This document shows positions 18,846 to 28,065 of a DNA stretch of 64,000 bases, one piece after another. The notes under the pieces were generated by a model. That model was given only the letters and a program-made list of their open reading frames with translations, searched no databases and was not told the origin of the DNA. Source of the DNA: Candidatus Flexicrinis affinis (lineage in GTDB: Bacteria > Chloroflexota > Anaerolineae > Aggregatilineales > Phototrophicaceae). The position numbers were made by a program, and so were the translations under genes. The stretch covers positions 434,001 through 498,000 of the forward strand of contig JADJWE010000002.1 in assembly GCA_016716525.1 (NCBI GenBank). The letters are read 5' to 3'. The stretch's first letter is position 1. Each line of letters opens with the position of its first letter.

Positions 18846-18988
18846 GCACAAGCTGCCCCAACTGCGCGACAACCTGACAAGTCGGCTGCCCCACCATACG
18901 CCGTCGGTCGAACGGTTTCAGTGGTAAGATGGCGAGATAGGCGACACGGCCGTCACAGAATTGACCTGCTGACAACCTGAGGACGAGC

Positions 18989-19672
18989 ATGGCTAATTCC
19001 CTTCGTGTGGCACTCGAGACCGGACCCAAAGGCAAGAGAGTCGTGGCTATGGCGCCCGATTGGCCTGGTCTTGAACGCGGCGGAAAGACTGAGAAATACG
19101 CGCTTGAAAGGCTGCAATCCTATCGTCCACGTTATGCCAAAGTGGCGAAGCTAGCCGGGATGAGCAACGAGTTTGCAGCGGCCACCGACATTGAGGTTGT
19201 GGACACCTACGTGGGTACCCCATCGACCGACTTCTGGGGCATTTCGTTTGCGTTCTCCAAGTTCGACACTCAGGCCATGTCGAACAGCGAATTGGAACGC
19301 GAACTCGCCTTGCTGCAGGCCTGCTGGGCGTTCTTCGACGACGTGCGATCGCGCGTGTCGGCCGAACTGCAAGCAGGGCCACGCGGAGGCGGGCGCAACC
19401 GTGACCGGATCGTCCGTCATACCCTTCGCGCAGAGCAGGATTGGGCGACCAAGGTCGGCATCTCTATCCCCGAGGATGATGAGATATTGACCGACGAAGC
19501 GCTGAAAGCGTATCGCGAAGACTACTGCAGTGCGATTCGCGAGTACCACGCGCAAGGCAAGTTGGCCGGCAAGGTGGCGAAATGGCCGCTCCGGTTTCTG
19601 ATCCGGCACTCTGCGTATCACATGTTGGATCACGCTTGGGAAATGGAAGACAAGGACCTGACGGGTCGCTGA
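18989..19672 (+). CDS. Two-domain protein: HicB-like N-terminus, DinB-like C-terminus
   Basis: A 227-residue protein of unknown function. Residues 5-60 resemble the HicB/UPF0150-like fold (VALETGPKGKRVVAMAPDWPGLERGGKTE). Residues 110-227 look like a DinB/YfiT four-helix domain, with histidines in VRHTLRAE, REYHAQGK and RHSAYHMLDHAWE as possible metal ligands. GAGG lies about seven bases before the ATG. It stands alone between the LacI gene and a convergent haloperoxidase gene. No toxin gene is beside it, so the HicB resemblance does not imply a toxin-antitoxin pair. Confidence 0.6.
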   Translation: MANSLRVALETGPKGKRVVAMAPDWPGLERGGKTEKYALERLQSYRPRYAKVAKLAGMSNEFAAATDIEVVDTYVGTPSTDFWGISFAFSKFDTQAMSNSELERELALLQACWAFFDDVRSRVSAELQAGPRGGGRNRDRIVRHTLRAEQDWATKVGISIPEDDEILTDEALKAYREDYCSAIREYHAQGKLAGKVAKWPLRFLIRHSAYHMLDHAWEMEDKDLTGR

Positions 19673-19967
19673 CTGTTGCTGTCTGCGGGTCAATAACGGC
19701 AGAAAGACCGATAAATTGCGCCCGGCCGCACCGCCGATGCCACTCATGCTCCACAACGAACTGGTATGTAGCCGGCCGGTTGTGGTGAGTCGACTCGGCT
19801 CCAGCCGACATGAAGAAGTGTCGAACTTCGTACCCTGACCGGGCCGGCAGCACCCAGAGCGTAGCCAGCGCATACATCAAGAGAGGCGGCGATCGTGTGT
19901 CGCCACCTCTCGCGGTATTGTGCAGCGCACCATGCCCTATCAGGCGCACTTTGTTCGCTGGAGCTGC
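19673..19967. other. Convergent intergenic region with hairpins
   Basis: A 295-base gap between convergent genes. It holds an inverted repeat CCACAAC/GTTGTGG at 19751-19757 and 19779-19785 and the stronger stem at 19881-19911. No conserved reading frame or RNA gene is apparent. Confidence 0.4.
19881..19911 (-). terminator. Probable terminator of the haloperoxidase gene
   Basis: A twelve-base stem with one C-A mismatch (19881-19892 with 19900-19911) and a seven-base loop. On the minus strand it follows the haloperoxidase stop and is followed by TTGATGTATG, a mildly T-rich tail. Confidence 0.55.
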
Positions 19968-21356
19968 TTACTCGGCCGTTCCCCGCGCGATGACGGCATT
20001 GGCGACCTCATGCGCGAGTGCTTCACCGGCGACGATGTCGCTGCGGAAGTGGATCCCAGCCCAGAGCCTTGCCTCCCCCGCCTCATGCGCTGCGCCAATC
20101 ACTTCTTCGGTGTTCACCGGGAAGTAGTGAGCCAATACAGCAGCAACCGACATGGAGTGACACGAGTGCGCCGAGGGGTAGCTCGGGTGATTCGGCGTTG
20201 GGAAGACAGTCGTGTAGGTCGGGTCGTACTGGAACGGCCGAATCGCCCAGTATGTGTATTTCGCGTTGAAGCAAGCGATCTGCGCGTCGTAGCCGGCAAC
20301 ATTCATCAGCGCGTAGACCTGTGCGGCCATTGGCGCGTTGTTGTCCCAACGGGCTTCCAGGATCATCCGGCTGGCCGTGTCGTTCCAGATCTTGTTGTTG
20401 AAGCGCGCACCGGCCCCGTATTCCGCGTACATCGCTTTGACCGTAGTGACCGGCGTGCGTTGGAAGTTGCGCAGTTCGTCCATCTCAGCGGCCAGTTGAT
20501 CCGAGTCGAAGGCGGGCGGGGGCGCTGGGCGGAACTGCTCAGGTGAGGACAGCGCCCATGTTTGCCAATGCGCTGACTGCGGCGCAACCGGATTCTCACC
20601 CGTCCATCCCGTCGGATCGGTTGGCACGGTCCCGGTCCACGGCTCGGACGACCCATCGGCTTGACCACGCGCGATGGCCAGTTCGGCGACCTGCCTGCCG
20701 AGTTCCATCCCGGCCTCGACATCGCTTGGATATTCGACGCCGGCCAGCAGGCGAGAGTTGACCGCCGCCTGCGCCTGCGTTTCGAAGTACTCGGCGTCTT
20801 CCGGGAAAAGCCACGCGAGCACGGTGGACGCCGCCGCCGCGGTCGCCGCGTACTCGGATGGATACGACGGACTGGGTGGGTTCGGGATGACCGTCTCCAA
20901 GCTGCCGTCGACCTCACTGGGCCGCGAACGGTTATACGCGTATTTGCTGTCCCATGCTGCGACCGTCGCGTCATAGATGCTGACGTGAACGAGCGTCAGA
21001 ACACGGCTGGACGAAGCGCCCGGAATGGCGCGCTTGCCGATCGCACCCATCGTAATCTGGTTCCAGCGATACGACGGCGGCCCCGCATTCCAGTAGGTGA
21101 TCTGCTGTAGGGCGGCCTCGTCGCGCTCGCCAGCCATGGCCGCAAGCTCGGCGATTTCGTCCGCTGTTGCGGCGTCATCCTGCGGCGCATCCACGCGCAG
21201 TTGATCGGCCGAGTCCAATAGCCAAGTCGGGTATGCGTCGCCCACCCGCCGGTTCGGCGCCTCGTCTTCCATTGCGATCGCCGGTACGGCGACCATCGAT
21301 ATGCTCAGGAACAATGCCAGAACACCAATCAATAGTGCAGTTCGTCGGACACTCAT
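19968..21356 (-). CDS. Vanadium-dependent haloperoxidase / PAP2-superfamily protein
   Basis: A 462-residue exported protein. A signal peptide covers about residues 1-28 (LLIGVLALFLSISMVAVPAIA). The C-terminal third holds the three vanadate/phosphate-binding motifs: KYTYWAIRP, the PSAH of YPSAHSCHS, and RLWAGIHFRSD with its His and Asp. This fits bacterial vanadium haloperoxidase-like enzymes or acid phosphatases; the halide or phosphate substrate is unknown. GGGAG fits the ATG at 21356 with nine-base spacing, whereas the ATG three codons upstream directly abuts it. Confidence 0.85.
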   Translation of the reverse strand: MSVRRTALLIGVLALFLSISMVAVPAIAMEDEAPNRRVGDAYPTWLLDSADQLRVDAPQDDAATADEIAELAAMAGERDEAALQQITYWNAGPPSYRWNQITMGAIGKRAIPGASSSRVLTLVHVSIYDATVAAWDSKYAYNRSRPSEVDGSLETVIPNPPSPSYPSEYAATAAAASTVLAWLFPEDAEYFETQAQAAVNSRLLAGVEYPSDVEAGMELGRQVAELAIARGQADGSSEPWTGTVPTDPTGWTGENPVAPQSAHWQTWALSSPEQFRPAPPPAFDSDQLAAEMDELRNFQRTPVTTVKAMYAEYGAGARFNNKIWNDTASRMILEARWDNNAPMAAQVYALMNVAGYDAQIACFNAKYTYWAIRPFQYDPTYTTVFPTPNHPSYPSAHSCHSMSVAAVLAHYFPVNTEEVIGAAHEAGEARLWAGIHFRSDIVAGEALAHEVANAVIARGTAE

Positions 21357-21540
21357 CGCGTTCATCTCCCTATGGTTGCCATATGCAGCGCGCTACTGAA
21401 CGAGTCTGCTGTCCGACGACAATTGCCCGGATTCACGATCTAGGCTTTCGCAGCCGGACCAGCATTGCACGACAGCCTACCGGCAAATGGGGCGAACTGT
21501 AGTCACCCAAAGGGAGAATTTCTCGACCAGAGTGGGCGAA

Positions 21541-24153
21541 TTATGGAAGGAGATACGACTCGCGGGCGCGCTGTACCGCGCCAGTGCGATTGGTCGCGTC
21601 AAGCTTGGCGTAGATGTGCTGAATGTGCTTCTTCACCGTGCTGACCCCAATGAAGAGCCGCTTGGCGATTCCGTGGTTGGTCAGCCCGTCTGCGATGAGG
21701 GCGAGCACTTCCAGTTCGCGGGGAGACAATGGATCAGGGAGCGATAGCCTGACGTGTCTTGTCGCGACGCTGTCTGGGCCGGGAAATTGCCTTCGGATTT
21801 CGATCATCACATCATGCAAGTTAAGCTGCTTGCCACGCGTCCAAGCCGCCGCAAATTCCTCCGATCCAACGGTCTGTTCCAGCTCGCCCCGAAGACGTGC
21901 CAGCAGCGGCCACTGCTTCATCCAACTTGACTCTGCAATTGGATGTGATAGGGCTAAAGCCAACATTTCAGCTGCGCGGATCGGATAGCCCTGATGTGCG
22001 AGTATGATGGAAGCAACAGGCAAGCTGGCGATTTCCCCAACCACCCCTTGGACGTTGCTAAGATACCGAAGTGCAGTCGAGAGCTGGGCACGCGCCTCTT
22101 CATACTGTCCCAACCCGCAAAAGGCGACGGCCAAGCCCCACGCCGCAGACTTTTGGATGTCGTCATGTGTCGTGGCGGCAACCGCTTCCAGACACAGCCT
22201 TCTGCCTTCGACATACTCCCCGTTCATGCTGGCAAGCAGGCCGGTTGTAGCGAGCCCCAAGCCGATTGGCGAGGGATAGCCAATTTCGGTTCCGAGCCTA
22301 ATGGCCTCGACAGCGGCGTCATGCGCTTGAGGGAAGTCGCCTCGGAAGAAGTAGACCTTCTGACCGAGATAGCCGTAGCCTGTGGCAACCATCGCCAGAT
22401 TGCCCATCTCCTGACCAAACTCGACTTGTTCCATCCATAGGCGTTCTGCTTCCGAAAAGTGCCCTAATCGTCCCTCATGCAATGCCATCAGGGCCAATGA
22501 CCATCCTATTCCGACATGATCACCGATCTCACGCTGTAGACGCAGAAGCTCGTCAGTACGAACTTTCTTTCGTTCCCAATCTTCTTGGTGGTCGAATGTC
22601 ACGCGGCTAAAGAGTGTCCGTGCGGTACCATAGGCATCGCCGAGTTGGCGGTAGATTGACAGGCATTGCTCAAATAACCGTACCGCCTCTGTATATTCTT
22701 GGTGGGCATATGCCACGTAAGCCGTTTCATACAAACAGAGGGCAATCTCTGCGCGGTCATTGTATTTGTCGGCAATCGTAAGTGCCGTTTCAAGGCGCGG
22801 TCGGGGATCGTTATCACGACCCGACCGCGCAAGCAGGCGACCCCACAGACGCTCTTGAGGTTCCCCCTGCTGATGAACGCAGCGTTCTGCGGCGTACAGA
22901 AAGAGCGCATTACATTCGAGTACGCGGTGCCCGTTGCGCGAATACGTGAACAGCCCATCAATCATCTGCTCGACATAGTCCATGCGCCCGTGTTCTGCTG
23001 CCCACATCCACGCTCTTCGCAAGTTCTCGAAGTCGGTGTTGATCTCGGGGATTGCGACGATCTGTCGGTGCCCCTTCAAATCCTCGACTCGCTCCTGAAT
23101 GAAAGTTGCGTAGTAAACGCAGTGGTTCTCACTTGTGCGTGAGTCGGCCCCTGCGGCTTCGAGTTTCTCTTTCGCAAACTGTCGTAGAAGATCATGAAGA
23201 TCGTAACGGCCGCGGTCATCGGTCTGCACGAGTGACTTGTCAATCAATGCAGCAAGATCTTGCAGCGTGGCACCTGCCACTTGCTGGGCGGCATCCATCG
23301 TGAACCCGCCACGAAATACCGATAGGGCGCTGAAGCGTGCTTGGTCACCCTCAGCTAACAAGTGCCACGAGTGTTCGAATACGGCGCGCATACTTCGGTG
23401 ACGATCCGGCATGTCGCGCTGTGAGGTTGATAGAAAGGCCACACTGCGCTGGATTTCGTCACCAATGGCCCGTGGATTCAACGTCCGTGTCCAGCTTGCC
23501 GCCAGTTCCAGCGCCAGCGGCATCCCGCCGGTCAGCCGACAGATGCGCCCAATCTCGTGCTTGTACAAGTGCGGCGAGAAATCCGGCTTAACCCGCTGCG
23601 CTCGTTCGACGAAAAGCTGCACTGCCCCGTACCGATCGAAGTCCTCCAATCCACCATCAGGCGGCGTGTCCAGCCCTCGTACCGGCCACAGATACTCGGC
23701 TTGCAGGTGAAGTGGCTCGCGTGATGTGACCAGAAGTTTGACATGCGGTGCACCGTTCAGGACATCCGTAACAAGGCCAACACCATCCAGTAGATGCTCG
23801 AAGTTGTCGAGGATCATAAGGATCTTCTGCCCGCGCAGGTATTCAACGAGCTGTTGCGCGTCGGTGCTTCCATGGAGCTGCAGCGGAAGCATTTCGACTA
23901 TTGTCGTGACTAAGTCGTGGAACGAGCGTAAAGGCTGGAGCAGAACAAGATAGACGTCATCGAAAAGTTCTTGTCGTCGGGCAACCTCAATCGCAAGCCG
24001 TGTTTTCCCGATGCCGCCCGGACCGACCAGAGTCAACAGGTGACAGTCAGGCGCTCTCAACAGCGCGATTATTCTTGCAATCTCATCTTCTCTCCCTAGG
24101 AACGACGTTGGCTGCGATGGGAGGTTGAGGCGCGTCGTCGGTCCTGCCCTCAT
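21541..24153 (-). CDS. LuxR-family regulator with AfsR/MalT-like ATPase and TPR domains
   Basis: About 870 residues. Walker A is GPGGIGKT near residue 44-51, the Walker B stretch is ILMILDNFEH, and VKLLVTSREPL follows. A long TPR-like region spans about 380-790. The C-terminal LuxR helix-turn-helix reads LSPRELEVLALIADGLTNHGIAKRL. Such proteins are ligand-sensing STAND activators. The frame stays open into the Crp gene, but a TATAAT at 24249-24244 on the minus strand predicts transcription starting near 24237, so the true start is probably ATG 24153 (or 24219). The target genes are not evident. Confidence 0.85.
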   Translation of the reverse strand: MRAGPTTRLNLPSQPTSFLGREDEIARIIALLRAPDCHLLTLVGPGGIGKTRLAIEVARRQELFDDVYLVLLQPLRSFHDLVTTIVEMLPLQLHGSTDAQQLVEYLRGQKILMILDNFEHLLDGVGLVTDVLNGAPHVKLLVTSREPLHLQAEYLWPVRGLDTPPDGGLEDFDRYGAVQLFVERAQRVKPDFSPHLYKHEIGRICRLTGGMPLALELAASWTRTLNPRAIGDEIQRSVAFLSTSQRDMPDRHRSMRAVFEHSWHLLAEGDQARFSALSVFRGGFTMDAAQQVAGATLQDLAALIDKSLVQTDDRGRYDLHDLLRQFAKEKLEAAGADSRTSENHCVYYATFIQERVEDLKGHRQIVAIPEINTDFENLRRAWMWAAEHGRMDYVEQMIDGLFTYSRNGHRVLECNALFLYAAERCVHQQGEPQERLWGRLLARSGRDNDPRPRLETALTIADKYNDRAEIALCLYETAYVAYAHQEYTEAVRLFEQCLSIYRQLGDAYGTARTLFSRVTFDHQEDWERKKVRTDELLRLQREIGDHVGIGWSLALMALHEGRLGHFSEAERLWMEQVEFGQEMGNLAMVATGYGYLGQKVYFFRGDFPQAHDAAVEAIRLGTEIGYPSPIGLGLATTGLLASMNGEYVEGRRLCLEAVAATTHDDIQKSAAWGLAVAFCGLGQYEEARAQLSTALRYLSNVQGVVGEIASLPVASIILAHQGYPIRAAEMLALALSHPIAESSWMKQWPLLARLRGELEQTVGSEEFAAAWTRGKQLNLHDVMIEIRRQFPGPDSVATRHVRLSLPDPLSPRELEVLALIADGLTNHGIAKRLFIGVSTVKKHIQHIYAKLDATNRTGAVQRARESYLLP

Positions 24154-24243
24154 AAGCGGCCCCGTGCCTTTCAAAACCGCCGGGAACGGCAACCCCGTCT
24201 TGAACGGGTACTTACACATTCCCAGCTGTGCTCTGATCATTGC

Positions 24244-24249
24244 ATTATA
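24244..24249 (-). promoter_or_regulatory. Probable -10 box of the LuxR-type regulator gene
   Basis: A perfect TATAAT on the minus strand; the sequence 17 bases upstream (GCGACG) is only a half-match to a -35. It lies in the 280-base divergent gap before the Crp gene. Confidence 0.4.
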
Positions 24250-24433
24250 CTGAACTCTACAGATGGCGTCGCTGTAATGCCCACAGCTAAGACGACACCC
24301 GCTAAAGGATGGGGAGTGAGAATCGGACTCGGGGAGGGCCGCATAGGCATCTGCCGTTTGCTGCACAGCACTGACGGCAGACGGTTCGCCATAATGCGGT
24401 AAAATGGTGTGAGGTTTGTCGAGGTGAAGTCGA

Positions 24434-25141
24434 ATGCCGCACACCATTCCACGGGTTACCGTACAAGACCTCCGGCAGATTCCGGCGTTCGAAAAGCTGC
24501 CTGAGGACGATCTAAACGCATTGTCTTCAGTCATCGTCACGCGCCACTACACACCCGGGCAGATCATCTTCCTCGAAGGGGAAAAGTCTCGGTCGCTCTG
24601 GTTTGTGCTGGAAGGTCGCGTCAAGATCATCAAGCAGTCCGAGAGCGGACGTGTTCAAGGGCTGTGTATGATGGATCGCGGCAAGTGCTTCGGAAGCTGC
24701 CCGCTGTTCAGCATGAATCGAAACCCGGCAACGGCTGAGGCCCTTGACGACGTCACGCTCTTCGTCATCCCGGCCGATACCGTCGCGTCGCTGACCGAGC
24801 GCGATCCCAAGCTGGTCAAAGCCCTCACCCACATTTACAGCCAGCGTCTCCAGCACCTTGCAAAGGTCAGCGAGGTGTTGGGCTCGTGGACCGTTGCTGA
24901 CCGCATCAACGACTGCCTCCTGACCTACGCCAGCCCGGCGGAGGGCGCGGACGCCTACGTCGAGCTCACCCACGAGCGGCTGGCGGCGCTTGCCGGAACC
25001 GTTCGTGAGGTCGTGACACGTCATCTCAATGTGCTAGAACGTCATGGCGCCATCCGCAGTGAAAACGGGCGAATTACGATCTTGAATCGCAGTGCTCTGG
25101 TCCCACCTTGCAGCTGCGATGACGCACAACCGCATCCGTAA
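24434..25141 (+). CDS. Crp/Fnr-family regulator with clustered cysteines
   Basis: A 235-residue regulator: cyclic-nucleotide-binding-like domain at about 15-125, dimer helix at 126-155, winged helix at 160-220. The recognition helix contains VREVVTRHLNVLE, with the R-E-x3-R pattern that in Crp reads TGTGA. Cys78, Cys85 and Cys89 lie close together in the sensor domain, and Cys226/Cys228 near the C-terminus. A GAGGTGA Shine-Dalgarno precedes the ATG. It lies directly before a second Crp gene and the nos cluster, so control by nitrogen oxides, redox or oxygen is likely but not shown. Confidence 0.9.
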   Translation: MPHTIPRVTVQDLRQIPAFEKLPEDDLNALSSVIVTRHYTPGQIIFLEGEKSRSLWFVLEGRVKIIKQSESGRVQGLCMMDRGKCFGSCPLFSMNRNPATAEALDDVTLFVIPADTVASLTERDPKLVKALTHIYSQRLQHLAKVSEVLGSWTVADRINDCLLTYASPAEGADAYVELTHERLAALAGTVREVVTRHLNVLERHGAIRSENGRITILNRSALVPPCSCDDAQPHP

Positions 25142-25157
25142 TGTGACTTGGATCACA
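25142..25157. promoter_or_regulatory. Crp/Fnr-type operator before the second Crp gene
   Basis: TGTGACTTGGATCACA, a perfect TGTGA-N6-TCACA palindrome whose arms extend to eight bases each (25139-25160). Its centre is about 42 bases upstream of the start expected from the TACGAT -10 at 25180-25185, the class II activator position. It begins right after the stop codon of the first Crp gene. Confidence 0.8.
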
Positions 25158-25179
25158 TTACAACCGCACGGTGTTCCCG

Positions 25180-25185
25180 TACGAT
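25180..25185 (+). promoter_or_regulatory. -10 element of the second Crp gene
   Basis: TACGAT (four of six to TATAAT) placed 22 bases after the Crp box, with no -35 of its own, as expected for an activator-dependent promoter. Confidence 0.45.
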
Positions 25186-25221
25186 TAGGTCACATCAGCA
25201 CAGGACAGCGATGCAGGCAAG

Positions 25222-25911
25222 ATGGTCAGCGGAGCGATATTGTCAGATATCAAGCTCGCTGCCGAGCTAAGTCCACGCACGCAGCGCACGATTGCAGAAA
25301 AAGCTGTGCAGGCGGATTACGAGCCCGGTATCGAACTCTACCGACAGGGAGACCCTCCCAGCCCGGTACATATGCTGCTGTCTGGACGGGTTAAGCTGTA
25401 TCGGCAGTCGCGGGATCGCTGCCAGATCCTTGCCCTGCCCTCCGCTGGCGATAGTATCGGTGCCGAATCGCTTCCCACCGGCGGCACCAGTCCATACACC
25501 GCAACGACCCTCACCCAAGTGCAGGCACTCGTGATCTCAACCGAAGATCTTCAAATGCTGCTCGACGAGCTGCCCGACTTCCAGGAAGCATTCTTGCGCT
25601 TGATTACCGAACGCCTCAAGCAGTTCGTCACGCTGGTCCACGACCTCGCCTTCCGCGACGTCACCTCGCGGCTGGCGATGGTCCTGGTCGCGCGCGCCGA
25701 AGTCGAAGGCCGGCCACAGGATGGCGGCGTCGTCTTCGATCGACTGCTGTCGCAGCAGGAATACGCGGATGTCGTCGGGACAGCGCGTGAAGTCGTCTAT
25801 CGCACCTTCAAACGCTTCGAAGACGATGGTCTTGTGAGCCTGTCTCGCCGGCACATCCTTATCCGCGACCTCGACAGCTTGCGGCTGATCGGACAGCAGG
25901 AAGCCCGCTAG
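25222..25911 (+). CDS. Crp/Fnr-family transcriptional regulator
   Basis: A 229-residue regulator with the cyclic-nucleotide-binding fold at about 20-125, the long dimer helix at 126-150 and a winged helix at 165-215. The recognition helix GTAREVVYRTFKRFE has the R-E-x3-R residues that contact TGTGA in Crp. A Crp-type palindrome lies upstream of this gene and an almost identical one upstream of nosZ, so it is a good candidate for the nos activator with positive or negative feedback on itself. It has a single cysteine (Cys67), so an Fnr-type Fe-S cluster is unlikely; the signal is unknown. Confidence 0.9.
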   Translation: MVSGAILSDIKLAAELSPRTQRTIAEKAVQADYEPGIELYRQGDPPSPVHMLLSGRVKLYRQSRDRCQILALPSAGDSIGAESLPTGGTSPYTATTLTQVQALVISTEDLQMLLDELPDFQEAFLRLITERLKQFVTLVHDLAFRDVTSRLAMVLVARAEVEGRPQDGGVVFDRLLSQQEYADVVGTAREVVYRTFKRFEDDGLVSLSRRHILIRDLDSLRLIGQQEAR

Positions 25912-25940
25912 TCCGCACATTGTGAAATTCGCCACCCGCA

Positions 25941-25956
25941 TGTGACTTGGGTCACA
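25941..25956. promoter_or_regulatory. Crp/Fnr-type operator before nosZ
   Basis: TGTGACTTGGGTCACA differs from the site at 25142 in a single spacer base. A GATGAT -10-like element at 25978-25983 puts the box centre about 41 bases upstream of the likely start, again class II spacing. Confidence 0.8.
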
Positions 25957-26058
25957 TCTGACTTGCACATCTCGATTGATGATGAAGATGCGGAAGTACT
26001 GCAATGGCAGTACGACAAGCGCGCATCCGTAACCGCATCATCAGGGAGATTTCAAGAG

Positions 26059-28050
26059 ATGTCCGGTCGAATACCTTCTTCAAGAGTTGTAGCACTAGGG
26101 GCGATCCTCTTCGCGGTCGTCGTACTCGCGGTGGCAGTCGGGCCGAGCGCACTTTCCAGCGCGCAGGGCGATAGCACCAATTGGCAGGTGATCGCGGAAG
26201 AACGCGGCCTCACCGAAGCAGACCTGCGGGCCGCCGTAATGACATACACGCCAAGCGGCGTGCTCGACCCGTATGTCATGTTCGCTTCTGGCGGGCACAG
26301 CGGGCAGATGTTCGTGATCGGTATGCCGTCGATGCGCCTGCTGCGCACCGTCGCGGTGTTTACGCCGGAACCGTGGCAGGGCTATGGCTTCGGGGCTGGC
26401 GAAGAGGTGCTCGCCGGTGGCGACATCAACGGGCGGCAGGTCCGCTGGGCCGATACGCACCATCCGGCGCTGAGCGAGACGAACGGCGACTACGACGGTC
26501 AATGGGTCTTCATTAACGACAAGGCCAATGGCCGCGTGGCGGTGATCGACCTGCGCGACTTCGAGACCAAGCAGATCATCAACAACCCGCTCTTCCTTAA
26601 CGATCATGGCGGCACCTTCGTCACCCCCAACACCGAGTACATCATCGAAGGTGGCCAATACGCGCAGCCGCTCGGCACTGATTTCGCGCCGCTGAGCGAC
26701 TACGAGAGCAGCTACAAAGGCATGATCACGTTCTGGAAGTTCGATCGCGAGGCTGGGCGGATCGATCCCAGCCAGTCGTTCGCGATGGAACTGCCGCCGT
26801 ACTGGCAGGACCTGTGCGATGCCGGCAAACTGGTTTCCGACGGGTGGGTGTTCTGCAATTCGATCAACACTGAATTGGCGACAGGCGGCATCGAGAAGGG
26901 CAATCCGCCGTTCGAAGCTGGCGTCAGCCGCAACACCACCGACTTCATGCACATCATCAACCTGAAGGCTGCCGAAGCGGTGTACAAGGCGGGCAATACC
27001 GTCGAAGTCGCCGGCATGCAGGTGATCCCGCTGGACACGGCCGTTGAAAACGACCTGCTGTTCTTCACGCCGGAGCCGCGCAGCCCGCACGGCGTCGACA
27101 TCGCCCCGGGCGGCGACTTCATCGTCGTGTCCGGCAAGCTCGACCCGCACGTAACGATCTACAGCTTCCAGAAGATCATGGACGCCATTGCCGCCGGAAC
27201 CACCGAAACCGATCGATATGGCGTGCCCATCCTGTCCTATGAGAGCGTCCTCGAAGCGCAGGTCGAAGTCGGCCTCGGGCCGCTGCACACGCAGTTCGGG
27301 CCGGACGGCTACGCCTATACCAGCCTGTTCCTCGACAGCGCCGTGGCGCGCTGGAGCATCGGCGCCGAGGGTTATCGCCCGCAGGATGGATGGTCGCTGA
27401 TCAGCAAGGTGCCGGTGCAGTACAACGTCGGTCACATCGCGGCTGCCGAAGGCGACACGGTCTCGCCTGACGGTCAGTTCCTCGTCTCGCTCAACAAGTG
27501 GTCGGTCGACCGCTTCCTGAGCACCGGCCCGCTGCTGCCGCAGAACTTCCAGTTGGTCGACATCGGGCAGGAAGGCGACACGCTGCAAGTCCTGTACGAC
27601 ATGCCGATCACAGCCGGCGAACCGCACTACGCGCAGATCATTAAGGCGGACAAGCTGGCGCCGTGGGACGTGTACCCCGAGGTCGGCTGGAACCCGCTCA
27701 CGCAGTCGGTCGACCCGAACTCGGTCACGCAAGGCACCGAGGGCGTCACTCGCGAGGGCAACGAGGTCACCGTCCGCATGACGGCCGTCCGCAGCCACTT
27801 CACGCCGGAGCACGTCGAAATCCAAGCCGGCGACAAGGTGACGTGGACGATCACCAACGTCGAACGCGCACGCGACGCCACGCACGGCTTCTCGATCCCC
27901 TACTACGGGATCAACCTGAGCATCGAACCGGGCGAGACCATCACGTTCGAGTTCGAAGCCACGGAACCGGGCGTCTTCAGTTGGTACTGCACTGAGTTCT
28001 GCTCGGCGCTGCACCTCGAAATGATGGGTTACCTCACGATCCAGCCGTAA
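26059..28050 (+). CDS. nosZ: Nitrous-oxide reductase, Sec-type (clade II)
   Basis: Periplasmic copper enzyme reducing N2O to N2. The 663-residue protein starts with an ordinary Sec-like hydrophobic segment (ALGAILFAVVVLAVAVG) lacking a twin-arginine motif, which marks clade II. The seven-bladed propeller carries the CuZ histidines (DTHHPALSE, LNDHGGTF, FMHIINL, SPHGVDI, GPLHTQFG, GHIAAAEGD). The C-terminal cupredoxin domain has the CuA motif CTEFCSALHLEM at about 644-655. The ATG at 26059 with GGGAG upstream is preferred over an earlier in-frame start. The Crp-type box at 25941 probably controls the operon. Confidence 0.97.
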   Translation: MSGRIPSSRVVALGAILFAVVVLAVAVGPSALSSAQGDSTNWQVIAEERGLTEADLRAAVMTYTPSGVLDPYVMFASGGHSGQMFVIGMPSMRLLRTVAVFTPEPWQGYGFGAGEEVLAGGDINGRQVRWADTHHPALSETNGDYDGQWVFINDKANGRVAVIDLRDFETKQIINNPLFLNDHGGTFVTPNTEYIIEGGQYAQPLGTDFAPLSDYESSYKGMITFWKFDREAGRIDPSQSFAMELPPYWQDLCDAGKLVSDGWVFCNSINTELATGGIEKGNPPFEAGVSRNTTDFMHIINLKAAEAVYKAGNTVEVAGMQVIPLDTAVENDLLFFTPEPRSPHGVDIAPGGDFIVVSGKLDPHVTIYSFQKIMDAIAAGTTETDRYGVPILSYESVLEAQVEVGLGPLHTQFGPDGYAYTSLFLDSAVARWSIGAEGYRPQDGWSLISKVPVQYNVGHIAAAEGDTVSPDGQFLVSLNKWSVDRFLSTGPLLPQNFQLVDIGQEGDTLQVLYDMPITAGEPHYAQIIKADKLAPWDVYPEVGWNPLTQSVDPNSVTQGTEGVTREGNEVTVRMTAVRSHFTPEHVEIQAGDKVTWTITNVERARDATHGFSIPYYGINLSIEPGETITFEFEATEPGVFSWYCTEFCSALHLEMMGYLTIQP

Positions 28051-28065
28051 CAGGCGGCTCCCCCC

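Noticed and set aside
18989..19672. HicB antitoxin of a HicAB pair
   Set aside because: No HicA-like gene is adjacent and the protein continues into a DinB-like domain.
24153..24540. Long N-terminal extension of the LuxR-type regulator
   Set aside because: It would overlap the Crp gene on the other strand, shows no conserved domain, and a TATAAT lies inside it.
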